From contig JAICSS010000021.1 of the NCBI GenBank assembly GCA_025936755.1, forward strand, positions 1 through 47,204: a DNA stretch of 47,204 bases, written 5' to 3'. This DNA is from Solirubrobacterales bacterium. GTDB taxonomy: Bacteria; Actinomycetota; Thermoleophilia; Solirubrobacterales; 70-9. The position numbers and the translations under genes were made by a program. The notes beneath the pieces are model-generated. The model was not told the DNA's origin, did not search any database, and saw only the letters and a list, made by a program, of their open reading frames with translations. Numbering within the stretch: the stretch's first letter is position 1; each line of letters starts with the position of its first letter. Shown here in pieces: positions 14,751 to 24,209 of the stretch.

Positions 14751-15336
14751 CTGAGGGCATGCGTCGCTGCAGGACGTCCCTCGAAGGGATTCCGATGACC
14801 TCACCCGCGAACCGCTTCGTGGTCCCATATACCAGCCAGGTCGTATCGATTTCGCCGATGTCGAGATCGAGGCGCAACTCGTCTTCGTGCTCTTCGAAGT
14901 GCTCGATGTGGGTCAGCCCGGCGTCGTAGCGGCCGGCGAGAAGCTCTTCGCCGACGACCGGCTTGGAGACGACGTCGATCACCTCGTCCCACTGGGAGAG
15001 ATCGACGTAGCCCTTGGTCGCCGGCACGATCCCGATCGAGCGGGCGCGCTCTATCTCCCGCCGCGTCAGCACCACCAGGTGCTTGGTCGGATAGATGAAG
15101 GTGTCGACGACGAAGACCTCGCGCCAGTAGCGCTCGGTGACCTCGTGGACTCTCGGGTGGGCGCTGCACTGGATCAGGAAGGCGTTGTCGGAGCCCCGGA
15201 CCTTCTCGAGCCCGTCGAGGAAGTCGGCGATGAACTCGATTTCGAAGTCGTCGATTCCCTGGAATCCCATGTACCGCCGGACGGCACGCTCGTGGCAAGT
15301 TCCCGCAGGACCAAGGGTGACCAGCTTCAACCGCAT
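14737..15336 (-). CDS. prephenate-dehydratase-fold orphan
   Basis: A 199-residue protein whose N-terminus KLVTLGPAGTCHERAVRRYM (4-23) closely follows the prephenate dehydratase pattern (LGPxGTxSxxAA). The rest resembles the two-lobe periplasmic-binding-like PDT domain, for example NAFLIQCSAHPRVHEVTERY. It lacks the C-terminal ACT regulatory domain, and a clear Thr-Arg-Phe catalytic motif is not visible, so it may not make phenylpyruvate. Start ATG 15336 is fixed by a TATTCT -10 box exactly 6 nt upstream. A possible partner is the hypothetical gene at 15408 on the same strand. Function unknown. Confidence 0.7.
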   Translation of the reverse strand: MRLKLVTLGPAGTCHERAVRRYMGFQGIDDFEIEFIADFLDGLEKVRGSDNAFLIQCSAHPRVHEVTERYWREVFVVDTFIYPTKHLVVLTRREIERARSIGIVPATKGYVDLSQWDEVIDVVSKPVVGEELLAGRYDAGLTHIEHFEEHEDELRLDLDIGEIDTTWLVYGTTKRFAGEVIGIPSRDVLQRRMPSASSS

Positions 15337-15342
15337 ACATCA

Positions 15343-15348
15343 AGAATA
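15343..15348 (-). promoter_or_regulatory. -10 box of the PDT-like gene, leaderless
   Basis: TATTCT on the minus strand, 6 nt before ATG at 15336. Confidence 0.55.
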
Positions 15349-15407
15349 GCCGAGCAATCAGCTCAGGTCTCAGAGACCCGCTGCGGCCTCTAGCGCGGCG
15401 TGCCGGT

Positions 15408-15842
15408 CTAGTCGGGCTCGCTCAGATGCCGGAGCGCCTCGTCGAATCCTCCGATCCGGGATTCGATGAGGCGGGCGGCGATCTCCACTTCCCAGAATCG
15501 GGCGCCCGCGATCCAGGCCTGACCGAGGTAGTTCCAGGCCTGGATCGTTGTTCCGACCGTCGTGTTCAGAGCCTCGCCGCAGCGTTCCATCAGCTCCTGG
15601 AACTCGTCCTGCATGTCGAGGATCACCGGCCCGGGGTCGGTCTGCCCCATCCTCGTCTCGACCATCACCGTGTGTCCGGTGCGAATTCCGAAGAACCAGG
15701 CGTCGTGCAGGTAGTTCTCCATCACCTCGAACTGGCGGCGGTCGAGGCCGAGCTTCTCGGCGCTCTCCTCCGCCAAGGGCTTGAGATCCCGCTTTTTCGC
15801 GCTTTCGACTGCGGTCGGCAAGCTGTCGCTGCCCAAGAACAA
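15408..15842 (-). CDS. hypothetical all-alpha protein
   Basis: A 144-residue protein I do not recognise. It looks alpha-helical, soluble and acidic, with EESAEKLGLDRRQFEVMENY (25-44), LHDAWFFGIRTGHTVMVETR (45-64) and a C-terminal region rich in aromatic residues (QAWNYLGQAWIAGARFWEVE). There is no signal peptide or membrane segment. The TTG start sits 8 nt after a TATATT -10 box, one of the best promoters in the window. The stop is 71 nt upstream of the PDT-like start, and both have their own promoter. Confidence 0.7.
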   Translation of the reverse strand: MFLGSDSLPTAVESAKKRDLKPLAEESAEKLGLDRRQFEVMENYLHDAWFFGIRTGHTVMVETRMGQTDPGPVILDMQDEFQELMERCGEALNTTVGTTIQAWNYLGQAWIAGARFWEVEIAARLIESRIGGFDEALRHLSEPD

Positions 15843-15850
15843 TCGCCGCC

Positions 15851-15856
15851 AATATA
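15851..15856 (-). promoter_or_regulatory. -10 box of the 15408-15842 gene, leaderless TTG start
   Basis: TATATT on the minus strand, 8 nt before TTG at 15842. Confidence 0.5.
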
Positions 15857-15925
15857 GACAACTGGATTTAATCGAGTGCGCCTATTTGTACTACGGCGCC
15901 CAGGTGAGCGCAAGCGGCGTGCGGC

Positions 15926-15955
15926 AAAAAAAAGGGCGGCCCGGAGGCCGCCCTT
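15926..15955 (-). terminator. Rho-independent terminator of the secreted-protein gene
   Basis: On the minus strand a 10-bp perfect GC-rich stem (15955-15946 with 15941-15932, loop of 4 nt) runs directly into eight T residues (15933-15926). It lies 25 nt past the stop of the gene at 15981. This is the only canonical intrinsic terminator I see in the window. Confidence 0.9.
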
Positions 15956-15980
15956 GCAGATGCTCGTGAGATCTTCTTCC

Positions 15981-16733
15981 TCAGGTACCCGTGCAGGTCC
16001 TGGGGATCGTCGCCGAGGCTTTCGTGCCGTCGGCGAAGATCGCCGTCCCGTGGACCTGGAGCTTGCCGTCCGGGCATTTCGCGGTGAGGACGCCCTTCCT
16101 GTTGATCGTCAGGCTGAAGGACGTCACCGAGCCGCTGCCGCCGGCGATCTTCGGGATCGTGGCGACGGATTTGAGGCCGTAGCGACCGTTCTTGTGCTTC
16201 TTGATCTTCACCGTGGTGACGATCGCCGCCGGGGTCGGCACGGTGATGAATGCGTGGATGTAGAGGGTGGTGGTGCCGCCGCTGGTGCCGCCGCTGAAGA
16301 CGAGCAGCTTGCTGGTGACGTCGATCGGCTTCTGTTCGGGGAACTGGACCTCGACACCCGTGGTGCCCTTGCCGATGATCGACTTGGGACAGGCCTTTTC
16401 CGCCGCCGCGGTGTCGCGGGATTGCAGCTTGCCCCCCTTGCAGACCGGGATGCCCTTGACGTTGATGGCGCCGTTCTTGTCGGATTCCAGGATGACTTCC
16501 TTCAGCGCCGGCGGGTGCGTGCCGTCTTTGGTGGCGATCTTCCCGGAAGCGGTGAGGCTGATCGGGGCCATCTTGTTCTTAGGCAGCTTCGTCGGGCTGA
16601 ATCCGCCGTTGAAGGTGATTCTGAGATTGCCGGCTTCGACCGTCACCGGCTTGTTGGCGCCGGTGGCGATTCCCGCCACGCTCACCGCGATCAGGGCCCC
16701 AACGGCCATCGTCAACATCAGGTACTTACGCAT
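15981..16733 (-). CDS. secreted beta-rich protein of unknown function
   Basis: A 250-residue protein with a typical signal peptide: MRKYLMLTMAVGALIAVSVA, cleavage likely after the Ala/Gly-rich segment near residue 26. The mature part is rich in Thr, Ser, Lys and Gly with alternating beta-strand patterning and four cysteines (VCKGGK, KACPKS, AKCPDG, RTCTG). There is no catalytic motif. The start at 16733 is chosen over 16790 because the signal peptide begins there and an AGGAGAG sequence lies upstream. A strong terminator follows. It may be a cell-surface or adhesion protein of a lineage-specific family; this is a guess. Confidence 0.75.
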   Translation of the reverse strand: MRKYLMLTMAVGALIAVSVAGIATGANKPVTVEAGNLRITFNGGFSPTKLPKNKMAPISLTASGKIATKDGTHPPALKEVILESDKNGAINVKGIPVCKGGKLQSRDTAAAEKACPKSIIGKGTTGVEVQFPEQKPIDVTSKLLVFSGGTSGGTTTLYIHAFITVPTPAAIVTTVKIKKHKNGRYGLKSVATIPKIAGGSGSVTSFSLTINRKGVLTAKCPDGKLQVHGTAIFADGTKASATIPRTCTGT

Positions 16734-16888
16734 ATCCCTATATCTCTCCTTTGCGGCCTGCCCGTCCAGGGTCCGATGCCGTGGGAACACTTGCTTGAGC
16801 TTGAACGTCTCTCCAGCGGGTCAAACTACCACCCCGCCCTCTTTCGTAAACCCGCTCGTTCGCAAAAAGGAGCGGCTTAACCGGGCCG

Positions 16889-17578
16889 TTATGAAGCCAG
16901 TTTCGAGCGCCGTACGCGCTCGCGCTCGGCCGTCGCCCCCTCGGCTCCGAGGAAAGGAAGGGTCACCCAGAACATCAGATCCGGCAGGCGGCTGGGAAGA
17001 CGGCCGACGGCGCCGTGGAGGATCTCGCTGTAGAGCAGCTCGTTGATCCCGCCCGCCACGGCAAGCGAGGTGATCCCCGGCAGCTCGACCGCCGTCTCCG
17101 ACCGCCCGGCCTCGAGGAAGCCGGTGAACTGCCGCAATGCCGCGTCACGCCGGGCAAGCGCCTTCGGACCGGCCGCCAGGACCTCGACGATGGCGAAGCG
17201 GGCCTCGTCGGGATGACGCGAGAGATGATCCAGCAGCGCCGCGAGGGCATCGGCGATCCGCTCTGCCCAGGGGGAGCCGGGCGCTGATTCGAAGGACTCG
17301 GTTGCCTCCCCCAGCAGGTTTTCCAGCAGCCCGTCGTAGGCGGCGAGGAAGCAGTCCTCCTTGCTCTCGAAGAGCTCGTAGAAGGTCTTGCGGGAGACGC
17401 CGGCGACCCCGATCACGTCGACCACCCGCGTCTCCGGGTAGCCCCGGGCGGAGACGACCTCGATCATCGCCTGGTGGATGCGGTTGCGCTGGGACTCGGT
17501 CACCGCCTCCCTCGGCAGGCCGTGCCTTCCCCGGGGCAGCCGCTCGTTCAGCTTGGACGAGCGTCGACTGGAAGCCAC
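16889..17578 (-). CDS. TetR family transcriptional regulator
   Basis: A 229-residue TetR protein. It shares LPRGRHGLPREAVTESQRNR with the genes at 4060 and 4814, then ETRVVDVIGVAGVSRKTFYE and LFESKEDCFLAAYDG as helix-turn-helix and helix 4. The start at GTG 17578 is preferred over GTG 17599 because TACAGT lies 6 nt before it and the resulting N-terminus matches the paralogues in length. Its promoter region faces purA across about 100 nt. Effector and targets unknown. Confidence 0.88.
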   Translation of the reverse strand: MASSRRSSKLNERLPRGRHGLPREAVTESQRNRIHQAMIEVVSARGYPETRVVDVIGVAGVSRKTFYELFESKEDCFLAAYDGLLENLLGEATESFESAPGSPWAERIADALAALLDHLSRHPDEARFAIVEVLAAGPKALARRDAALRQFTGFLEAGRSETAVELPGITSLAVAGGINELLYSEILHGAVGRLPSRLPDLMFWVTLPFLGAEGATAERERVRRSKLAS

Positions 17579-17584
17579 CGTCAG

Positions 17585-17590
17585 ACTGTA
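17585..17590 (-). promoter_or_regulatory. -10 box of the fourth TetR gene, leaderless
   Basis: TACAGT on the minus strand, 6 nt before GTG at 17578. Confidence 0.45.
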
Positions 17591-17684
17591 GAGCAGCACT
17601 GCGACCGCTAGAGCCCTTTTTCCTAAAATGTTCAGAGGAGAAGGGGAGGGGGTCTCCGGGGGTTGGCGCTGCCTGCCGAGAGGC

Positions 17685-19100
<1,416 letters not shown>

Positions 19101-19175
19101 TTACTCAGGTTATCCTGGGTAAAGGCGTTTCTTATATCGGAACGCTCTGGTTATCAAGGGAGAGAAAGGATCATC

Positions 19176-19739
19176 ATGATTGGCAAGAGGTTTCTTTGGC
19201 TTGGCCTGGCGGCCCTGCTCGTAGCTGTCTTCGCGGCCCCATCGGGGGCCTCCGCGCTGATGCTCAACTACAAAGGCGGCGGGATCGTCAAACCGATTCC
19301 CTTCGAACTCGAAGGGGCCCTCAACGTCACCACCGTCACAGGCAACGGCATGGATTGTCTGGCAAAAACAACAGTGACGGCCGAAACAGAAGATGCCAAG
19401 GTGACCGGCATCCACATCGTTGCCGCGAGCTGCAAAGGCACAGGGGCGACAAAAGGCTGCACCGTCACCACCTATACGGAAACAAACCTGCCCTGGACAA
19501 CAGATCTGGTGGGGACGGGATTCACGGTCACAGACATGACAATCGACTACAACATGATCTGCGGGGTCAGCAGCGTCAAAATCTCGTTTGAAAAAGCGAC
19601 TGCGACCGCCGACAACGTGAAAGCGATAAAAGCCGTGACCCTTTCCGGAACGGGCACCTCCGGCGGAGAATCGGCGACTGTCTCGGGAGAATTCACCGTT
19701 CTCGGCGAAAACTCCGGCGCTTTCAGCATCGTCGAATAG
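19176..19739 (+). CDS. secreted protein of unknown function
   Basis: A 187-residue protein with a signal peptide (MIGKRFLWLGLAALLVAVFA, likely cut after SGASA near residue 27). The mature domain is Thr/Gly/Val-rich with a beta-strand pattern and cysteines in NGMDCLAK, AASCKGTG, KGCTVTT and NMICGVSS that could form disulfides. GAGAAAGGA upstream is a good ribosome binding site. Codon use is visibly relaxed (many AAA, ACA and GAA) compared with neighbours, suggesting high expression or recent acquisition. I do not recognise the family; it is similar in style, but not obviously in sequence, to the secreted protein at 15981. Confidence 0.75.
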   Translation: MIGKRFLWLGLAALLVAVFAAPSGASALMLNYKGGGIVKPIPFELEGALNVTTVTGNGMDCLAKTTVTAETEDAKVTGIHIVAASCKGTGATKGCTVTTYTETNLPWTTDLVGTGFTVTDMTIDYNMICGVSSVKISFEKATATADNVKAIKAVTLSGTGTSGGESATVSGEFTVLGENSGAFSIVE

Positions 19740-19773
19740 CGCCCAGCTCCCCGGCTGGAAATGCGATCCGCCG

Positions 19774-20514
19774 CTACGCCGCGCTTTCGTAGCGCCCGTA
19801 GCGGCGGTCGTCGCCGCGGACCTCGACCTCGTCGCACATCTGCGTCAGCCGGGAGACCGTGCGGGAGCCGATCTGCTCCTCCAGCTGGGGGTGCGGGAGG
19901 TTGGTGGTGATCAGGATCGACCGCTGCGCCTCGTAGCGCTCGTTGACCAGCGCATAGAGCTGCTCGAGGACCCAGTCGGAGCGTTTCTCGGCCCCGAGGT
20001 CGTCGATGTGGAGGAGGTCGACCGAGGTCAGCCGCTCGAAGAAGGACAGGTAGGAGTCGCTGCCGGGCTCGGAGTCGTAGGTGCGGCGGATTCGCGCCAG
20101 CAGCTTCGGCAGCGAGTAGATCGCGACCGTACGACCCGCTTCCAGGGCCGCCTTCGAGATCAGCATCGCCAGCGTCGTCTTGCCGGTGCCGGTGTCGCCG
20201 AACAGCCACAGTCCCCTGCCTTCTTCGAGCCGCGCATCGAGATCGCCGACGTAGGCGCGGACTTCGTTGACGGCGATCTTCGTCTGCAGGTCCCGCGCCA
20301 TGTCGGAGACCGGCGGCCGGTCGAAGGAGGCGCCGCGGTAGCGCGGCGGGATCACCGAGGAGATGCCGCGGCTGCGGCCGCGGTTGAGCCGTTCGCCGCG
20401 GCACTCGCAGGGGCGGGCCACGTCTTCGGGGCCGAGGATCCAGCCGGAGCCGTCGCAGACGCCGAGCGGGCAGGCCTGTTCGCGGAAGGGCTCGGAGCGG
20501 GCGATGGCGGGCAT
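19774..20514 (-). CDS. DnaC/DnaI-like AAA+ helicase loader
   Basis: A 246-residue ATPase of the DnaC/IstB/DnaI group, expected to load the DnaB ring onto DNA. The N-terminal cysteine motif (C15, C20, C36, C38; CPLGVC then CECRGERL) resembles the zinc-binding domain of DnaI. Walker A is GDTGTGKTTLA at 106-116, Walker B LLHIDDLGAEK, and sensor 1 SILITTNLPH. Start ATG 20514 overlaps the dnaB stop (ATGA), so loader and helicase are translationally coupled. The loader lies outside transposon context (no istA), supporting a role in chromosomal replication rather than transposition. Confidence 0.88.
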   Translation of the reverse strand: MPAIARSEPFREQACPLGVCDGSGWILGPEDVARPCECRGERLNRGRSRGISSVIPPRYRGASFDRPPVSDMARDLQTKIAVNEVRAYVGDLDARLEEGRGLWLFGDTGTGKTTLAMLISKAALEAGRTVAIYSLPKLLARIRRTYDSEPGSDSYLSFFERLTSVDLLHIDDLGAEKRSDWVLEQLYALVNERYEAQRSILITTNLPHPQLEEQIGSRTVSRLTQMCDEVEVRGDDRRYGRYESAA

Positions 20515-21935
20515 CAGAAGTCGGGCCCCGCCGCGGCGGCGTCCTCGAACGGCGGCGCTTCGCCGGCGGGCTGCTCGATCGGCGCTTCCTGGTGGGCCTG
20601 GTCGGCGAATTTGGGGTAGCGGTCGAGGAAGACCAGTTTCCTGGTCCCGATCGGGCCGTTCCTGTGCTTGGCGATGATCAGGTCGGCCAGGCCGTCGGGC
20701 TCCTCGTCGGGATCGCGGTAGTAGTCCTCGCGGTAGAGGAAGGCGACGACGTCGGCGTCCTGCTCGATCTGCCCGGACTCGCGCAGGTCGGAGAGCTGCG
20801 GCTTCGGCGGCGTCCGCTGCTCGGGGGCGCGCGAGAGCTGCGAGATCGCCACCACCGGCACCTCCAGCTCGCGGGCGAGGATCTTCAGCCCGCGGCTGAT
20901 CTGGCCGACCTGCTCGACCCGGTTGGCGCGGTGGTCGTCGGAGCGCATCAGCTGGATGTAGTCGAGGATGATCAGGCCGAGCCCGCCTCGCTCCTGTTCC
21001 TGGGCGTGCAGCCGCCGCGCCTTCGCCCGCAGGTCGAGGATCCCGAGGTCGGAGGAGTCGTCGAACCAGAGCGGCGCCTCTTCCAGCTCGTTGCAGGCCC
21101 GCAGCACCTTCGGCCAGTCGCGTTTGGAGACCTGCCCCTTGCGCAGTTTGTCGCCGGAGATCCGCGCCCGGCAGGCGATGAAGCGCTGGGCCAGCTCGAC
21201 CTCGGACATCTCCAGCGAGAAGAAGGCAACCGCCTGCCCCTTCTTCACCGCGACGTTTTCGGCGATGTTGGCGACCAGGGCGCTCTTCCCCATCGCCGGG
21301 CGGGCGGCGACGATGATCAGGTTGCCGGGCTGGAAGCCGCCGGTGATCGCGTCGACGTCGCGGAAGCCGGACGGGGTCCCGGTCAGCTCGAGCTCGCCGG
21401 TGGAGAGCTTCTCGAGCCGGTCGACCTCGTCGTGGAGGATCTCCGAGAGCAGTTTGAAGTCGCTCGCCTGCTCTTTGTGGGCGACCTCGAAGAGCAGTTT
21501 CTCGGCCCGCTCGGAGAGCTCGCGCGGTTCGCCGTCGCGCTCGTTGACCCAGCCCTGGATCTCCTGGCCGGCTCCGAGCAGACGCCGCAGCAGCGAGTTC
21601 TGCTGGACGATCTCGGCATAGTGCTTGGCGTTGGCTGCGGCGGGGACCTTGGCCGCCAGCTCGGAGATGTAGTGCCGGCCGCCGGCCTCGTCGATCTTGT
21701 TGCGCTGGGTCAGCGCCTCGCTGACGCTGAGCTCGTCGACCGGATTCGAGACGGCGTAGAGGTCGTGGACGACCTCGAAGACCAGCCGGTGCTTGTCGAG
21801 GTAGAAGTCGGACGCGTGCAGCTTCACCTCGTCGATCACCCGCGTCAGCGTCGACTCGGCGACCAGCATCGCGCCGAGGACCGATTCCTCGGCCTCGATG
21901 TTCTGCGGGGGGACGTGGGTCGTGGGCGGCGGCAT
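20514..21935 (-). CDS. dnaB: replicative DNA helicase DnaB
   Basis: The hexameric helicase of the replication fork. The N-terminal domain begins PPQNIEAEESVLGAMLV, and the RecA-like domain carries Walker A ARPAMGKSALVANIA, the motif AFFSLEMS, Walker B LIILDYIQLM, and the arginine-finger region AKHRNGPIGT. It has 473 residues and no intein, unlike some actinobacterial DnaB proteins. The start at ATG 21935 is preferred over an upstream extension to 22046, which is low-complexity; TTTACT lies 7 nt before it. Coupled to the DnaC-like loader downstream. Confidence 0.96.
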   Translation of the reverse strand: MPPPTTHVPPQNIEAEESVLGAMLVAESTLTRVIDEVKLHASDFYLDKHRLVFEVVHDLYAVSNPVDELSVSEALTQRNKIDEAGGRHYISELAAKVPAAANAKHYAEIVQQNSLLRRLLGAGQEIQGWVNERDGEPRELSERAEKLLFEVAHKEQASDFKLLSEILHDEVDRLEKLSTGELELTGTPSGFRDVDAITGGFQPGNLIIVAARPAMGKSALVANIAENVAVKKGQAVAFFSLEMSEVELAQRFIACRARISGDKLRKGQVSKRDWPKVLRACNELEEAPLWFDDSSDLGILDLRAKARRLHAQEQERGGLGLIILDYIQLMRSDDHRANRVEQVGQISRGLKILARELEVPVVAISQLSRAPEQRTPPKPQLSDLRESGQIEQDADVVAFLYREDYYRDPDEEPDGLADLIIAKHRNGPIGTRKLVFLDRYPKFADQAHQEAPIEQPAGEAPPFEDAAAAGPDF

Positions 21936-22070
21936 CGCTCTCAGTAAAGGTCCCCGGTCGGCGGAACCGGGCCCCGGCGGGGGTGCTCTGCAAGCAAACC
22001 AGAGCCAGGCATGGCTGACGTGGGGCTTCCGTGCAAAAGCCGCCAAAAAGAATTCACGCTCGTGCGAGCT

Positions 22071-22697
22071 TTATGCGGCAGTTCCGAAGGTGAGCTGGTG
22101 GTGATGGGAGCGGGGGATCAGGCCCTCCTGCTCCGCTCGCCGCTCGCCGCGGCGCAGCATCCGCAGGGTGAGGATGGCGATGCTGAGGATCGCCGTGGCC
22201 CCGAGGCTGAGTTGGACGCTGAGCAGCCCTTCCCTGCTCCAGTAGACGTCGCGCAGGTCGAGCAGCAGCGCCGCCTCGTCGAAGGTGAGGCCGAAGCCGG
22301 CGCCCATCGGGATCGCCAGCCACTGCTCGAGCTCGTCGTCCTCGGTCACCAGGCCGGCGGCGCCGGAGCCGAAGGCGAGCAGGATCCCTGGAACGAAGTG
22401 GTGGATGTGGCGGCCGCCGATGCTGACGTTGCGGAAGGGCCCGCGGCCGTCGCGGATCGCAAGGGTCGAGAGCCGCACCAGGGCAAAGGAGCCGAGGAAG
22501 CCGGCGAGGAGGTTGAAGAGGACGGTTTCGTAGCGTGGCGCCTCTTCGTAGCCGCGGACCGCGACCCCGACCGTGTCGGCGGCGGCGGCCGGCGCCGATT
22601 CCAGCAGCGCTTCGGGATCGCGCGCCTCGCTCGCCCGCCGCGCCAGCATGCGGCTGAACTGGCCGGCCAGCACGGCGCCCGCGGTACCGATCGCCAC
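22071..22697 (-). CDS. multi-pass membrane protein with a His-rich motif
   Basis: A 208-residue protein with about four hydrophobic segments. One helix is at about 59-81 (VLFNLLAGFLGSFALVRLST), followed by FRNVSIGGRHIHHFVPGILL, whose clustered histidines (HIHH) suggest metal binding, and a C-terminal pair of helices ending in RSHHHQLTFG. I have seen this HIHHF pattern in uncharacterised actinobacterial membrane proteins but can name no function. It sits between rplI and dnaB on the same strand. GTG start with no clear ribosome binding site. A short stem (22059-22070) follows the stop, but is too weak to call a terminator. Confidence 0.75.
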   Translation of the reverse strand: MAIGTAGAVLAGQFSRMLARRASEARDPEALLESAPAAAADTVGVAVRGYEEAPRYETVLFNLLAGFLGSFALVRLSTLAIRDGRGPFRNVSIGGRHIHHFVPGILLAFGSGAAGLVTEDDELEQWLAIPMGAGFGLTFDEAALLLDLRDVYWSREGLLSVQLSLGATAILSIAILTLRMLRRGERRAEQEGLIPRSHHHQLTFGTAA

Positions 22698-22762
22698 GGA
22701 GGCGAGACCGACAGTCGCCCGCTCGGAGCGAACCCAGCCGGAACTGCGACGGCGAAGGAGGA

Positions 22763-23215
22763 CTACTTCTCCTCGCTGATGATCGTCTTCACGGCGGCAG
22801 TGGTGCCGTCGGAGAGCTCGATCTCGACCATGAAGGTGCCGAGCTCTCGCAGCGGCTGCTCGAGCTGGACCTGTTTTTTGTCGATCCGCAGGTCCCGCGC
22901 CTCGCGCAGGGCGTCGACGATCTCCTTCGGTCCGACCGAGCCGAAGAGCTTGCCGTCCTCGCCGGCCCGTTGGTGGATCGTCAGCACCGTCTTCCCGAGC
23001 AGGCCGGCGGCTTCCGTTTCGCGTTCGGCGCGCGCTTTGGCGGCGCGCTCGGCCGCCTCCATCCGCCGCCTTGCTTCCTCCAGCGCGCCGGCGGTCGCCG
23101 GCTGCGCCAGCTTGCGCGGGACCAGGAAGTTGCGCAGGTAGCCGGGGGCGACGTCGACGACGTGACCGCGCTCGCCGAGCGAGTCGACGTCCTGCAGCAG
23201 GATCGCCTGCGCCAT
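22763..23215 (-). CDS. rplI: 50S ribosomal protein L9
   Basis: Binds 23S rRNA at the base of the L1 stalk. The N-terminal domain AILLQDVDSLGERGHVVDVA (4-23) and PGYLRNFLVPRKLA (24-37) are the standard L9 signature, joined by a long Ala/Glu/Arg-rich helix to the C-terminal domain KLFGSVGPKEIVDAL. Length 150 is normal. The start ATG overlaps the rpsR stop codon region (shared base 23215), giving tight coupling in the rpsF-ssb-rpsR-rplI cluster. Confidence 0.97.
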   Translation of the reverse strand: MAQAILLQDVDSLGERGHVVDVAPGYLRNFLVPRKLAQPATAGALEEARRRMEAAERAAKARAERETEAAGLLGKTVLTIHQRAGEDGKLFGSVGPKEIVDALREARDLRIDKKQVQLEQPLRELGTFMVEIELSDGTTAAVKTIISEEK

Positions 23216-23487
23216 CAGCGCTCTCCGACGTAGGGAAGCAGGGCGATCTCGCGCGCCCGCTTCACCGCCACCGAGAGCTGACGCTGGTGGCGGCGGGAAA
23301 GTCCGGTGACCCGGCGCCCGCGCGTCTTCCCCTTGTCGGAGAGGAAGCGTCGCAGCAGGTTCAGGTCCTTGTAGTCGACGACCTCGGAGTTGACCCGGGT
23401 GTACTTGCGCGGACGCGCCCGGTCGGCCCCGCGCCTACCGCGCCGGGCTCCACCGCGCGAGGAGGAGGTGTCAGCTGCTCTAGCCAT
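23215..23487 (-). CDS. rpsR: 30S ribosomal protein S18
   Basis: Small-subunit protein that pairs with S6 on the platform. The signature [20 protein letters not shown] and [20 protein letters not shown] (about 37-77) is complete. The length of 90 includes a 25-residue Arg/Gly-rich N-terminal extension. No Cys4 zinc motif is seen, so this is the zinc-independent form. A 128-nt gap to ssb contains no recognisable gene. Confidence 0.97.
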   Translation of the reverse strand: MARAADTSSSRGGARRGRRGADRARPRKYTRVNSEVVDYKDLNLLRRFLSDKGKTRGRRVTGLSRRHQRQLSVAVKRAREIALLPYVGER

Positions 23488-23615
23488 CGGCGCGAGATGC
23501 TACAGACCTGACGGTCCCAGCGGTCGCCGGGCGGTGTCCTCAGTCGCTCGCGTGCAGAGCACGCTTCGCCGCCTGCGTCCTTGCCAGGCGATCGCTGGAG
23601 CTCGTCAGGGGTTGC

Positions 23616-24095
23616 TTAAAAGGGAATGTCGTCTTCGGAAGCCGAGCCCGCGCCTGCCGGGGCGCCGCCGAAGTCGGACATGTCGGCGGGCACGTCGCTC
23701 TGGGGCGGGGCGAAGCCACCGCCGCCGTTGCCGTTGCCACCGCCGCCGGAACCGTCGCGCGAGCCGAGGAACTGGACCTTGTTGGCGACGATGCGGACGG
23801 CCTGGCGTTTACCGCTGCCGTCTTTCGCCTCCCACTCGCTCCAGTCGAGCCGACCTTCGACCGCAACCGGACGGCCCTTGCCGAGATAGTTGGCGCAGTT
23901 CTCGCCCTGGGCGCCCCAGACCACGACGTCGAAGTAGTTGGCCTTGTCGACCCAGTTTCCGCTCTGGTCCTTGCGGCTGGTGTTGACGGCGACGCGGAGC
24001 TCGCAAACCGCGGTTCCGCTGCCGAGATGACGCAGCTCCGGATCCCGGGTCAGATTCCCGGTGATCACGACCACGTTCACGTTCGAAGCTGCCAA
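23616..24095 (-). CDS. ssb: single-stranded DNA-binding protein
   Basis: Coats single-stranded DNA during replication and repair. The OB fold covers residues 1-110 (VVVITGNLTRDPELR, AVNTSRKDQSGNWVDKANYF, GKGRPVAVEGRLDWSEW), then a Gly/Asn-rich linker and the conserved acidic tip EDDIPF that recruits partner proteins. I chose TTG 24095 because AGAGGAG lies 8 nt upstream; the GTG at 24104 would directly abut that ribosome binding site with no spacing, so the automated longer start is less likely. It lies between rpsF and rpsR, the usual position. Confidence 0.95.
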   Translation of the reverse strand: MAASNVNVVVITGNLTRDPELRHLGSGTAVCELRVAVNTSRKDQSGNWVDKANYFDVVVWGAQGENCANYLGKGRPVAVEGRLDWSEWEAKDGSGKRQAVRIVANKVQFLGSRDGSGGGGNGNGGGGFAPPQSDVPADMSDFGGAPAGAGSASEDDIPF

Positions 24096-24209
24096 ATCAC
24101 TCACTCCTCTGGATTCGCTTACCTGGATTCCAGTCTAAGGAGGCAGCCGGCTCGACTCTCCCCCCTGCGGCCGGGGGATCCCGCAAACAGCGGCAGGCGC
24201 CGGGACGAT

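Noticed and set aside
19741-19763. Small hairpin after the secreted-protein gene at 19176
   Set aside because: A 5-bp stem without a T tract; no better than chance in GC-rich DNA.
20514-21935. Intein in dnaB
   Set aside because: The helicase motifs are continuous and the length is normal.
22045-22070. Possible terminator after the His-motif membrane protein gene
   Set aside because: Only a 5-bp stem with a 2-nt loop, separated from a short T run by 8 nt; too weak.
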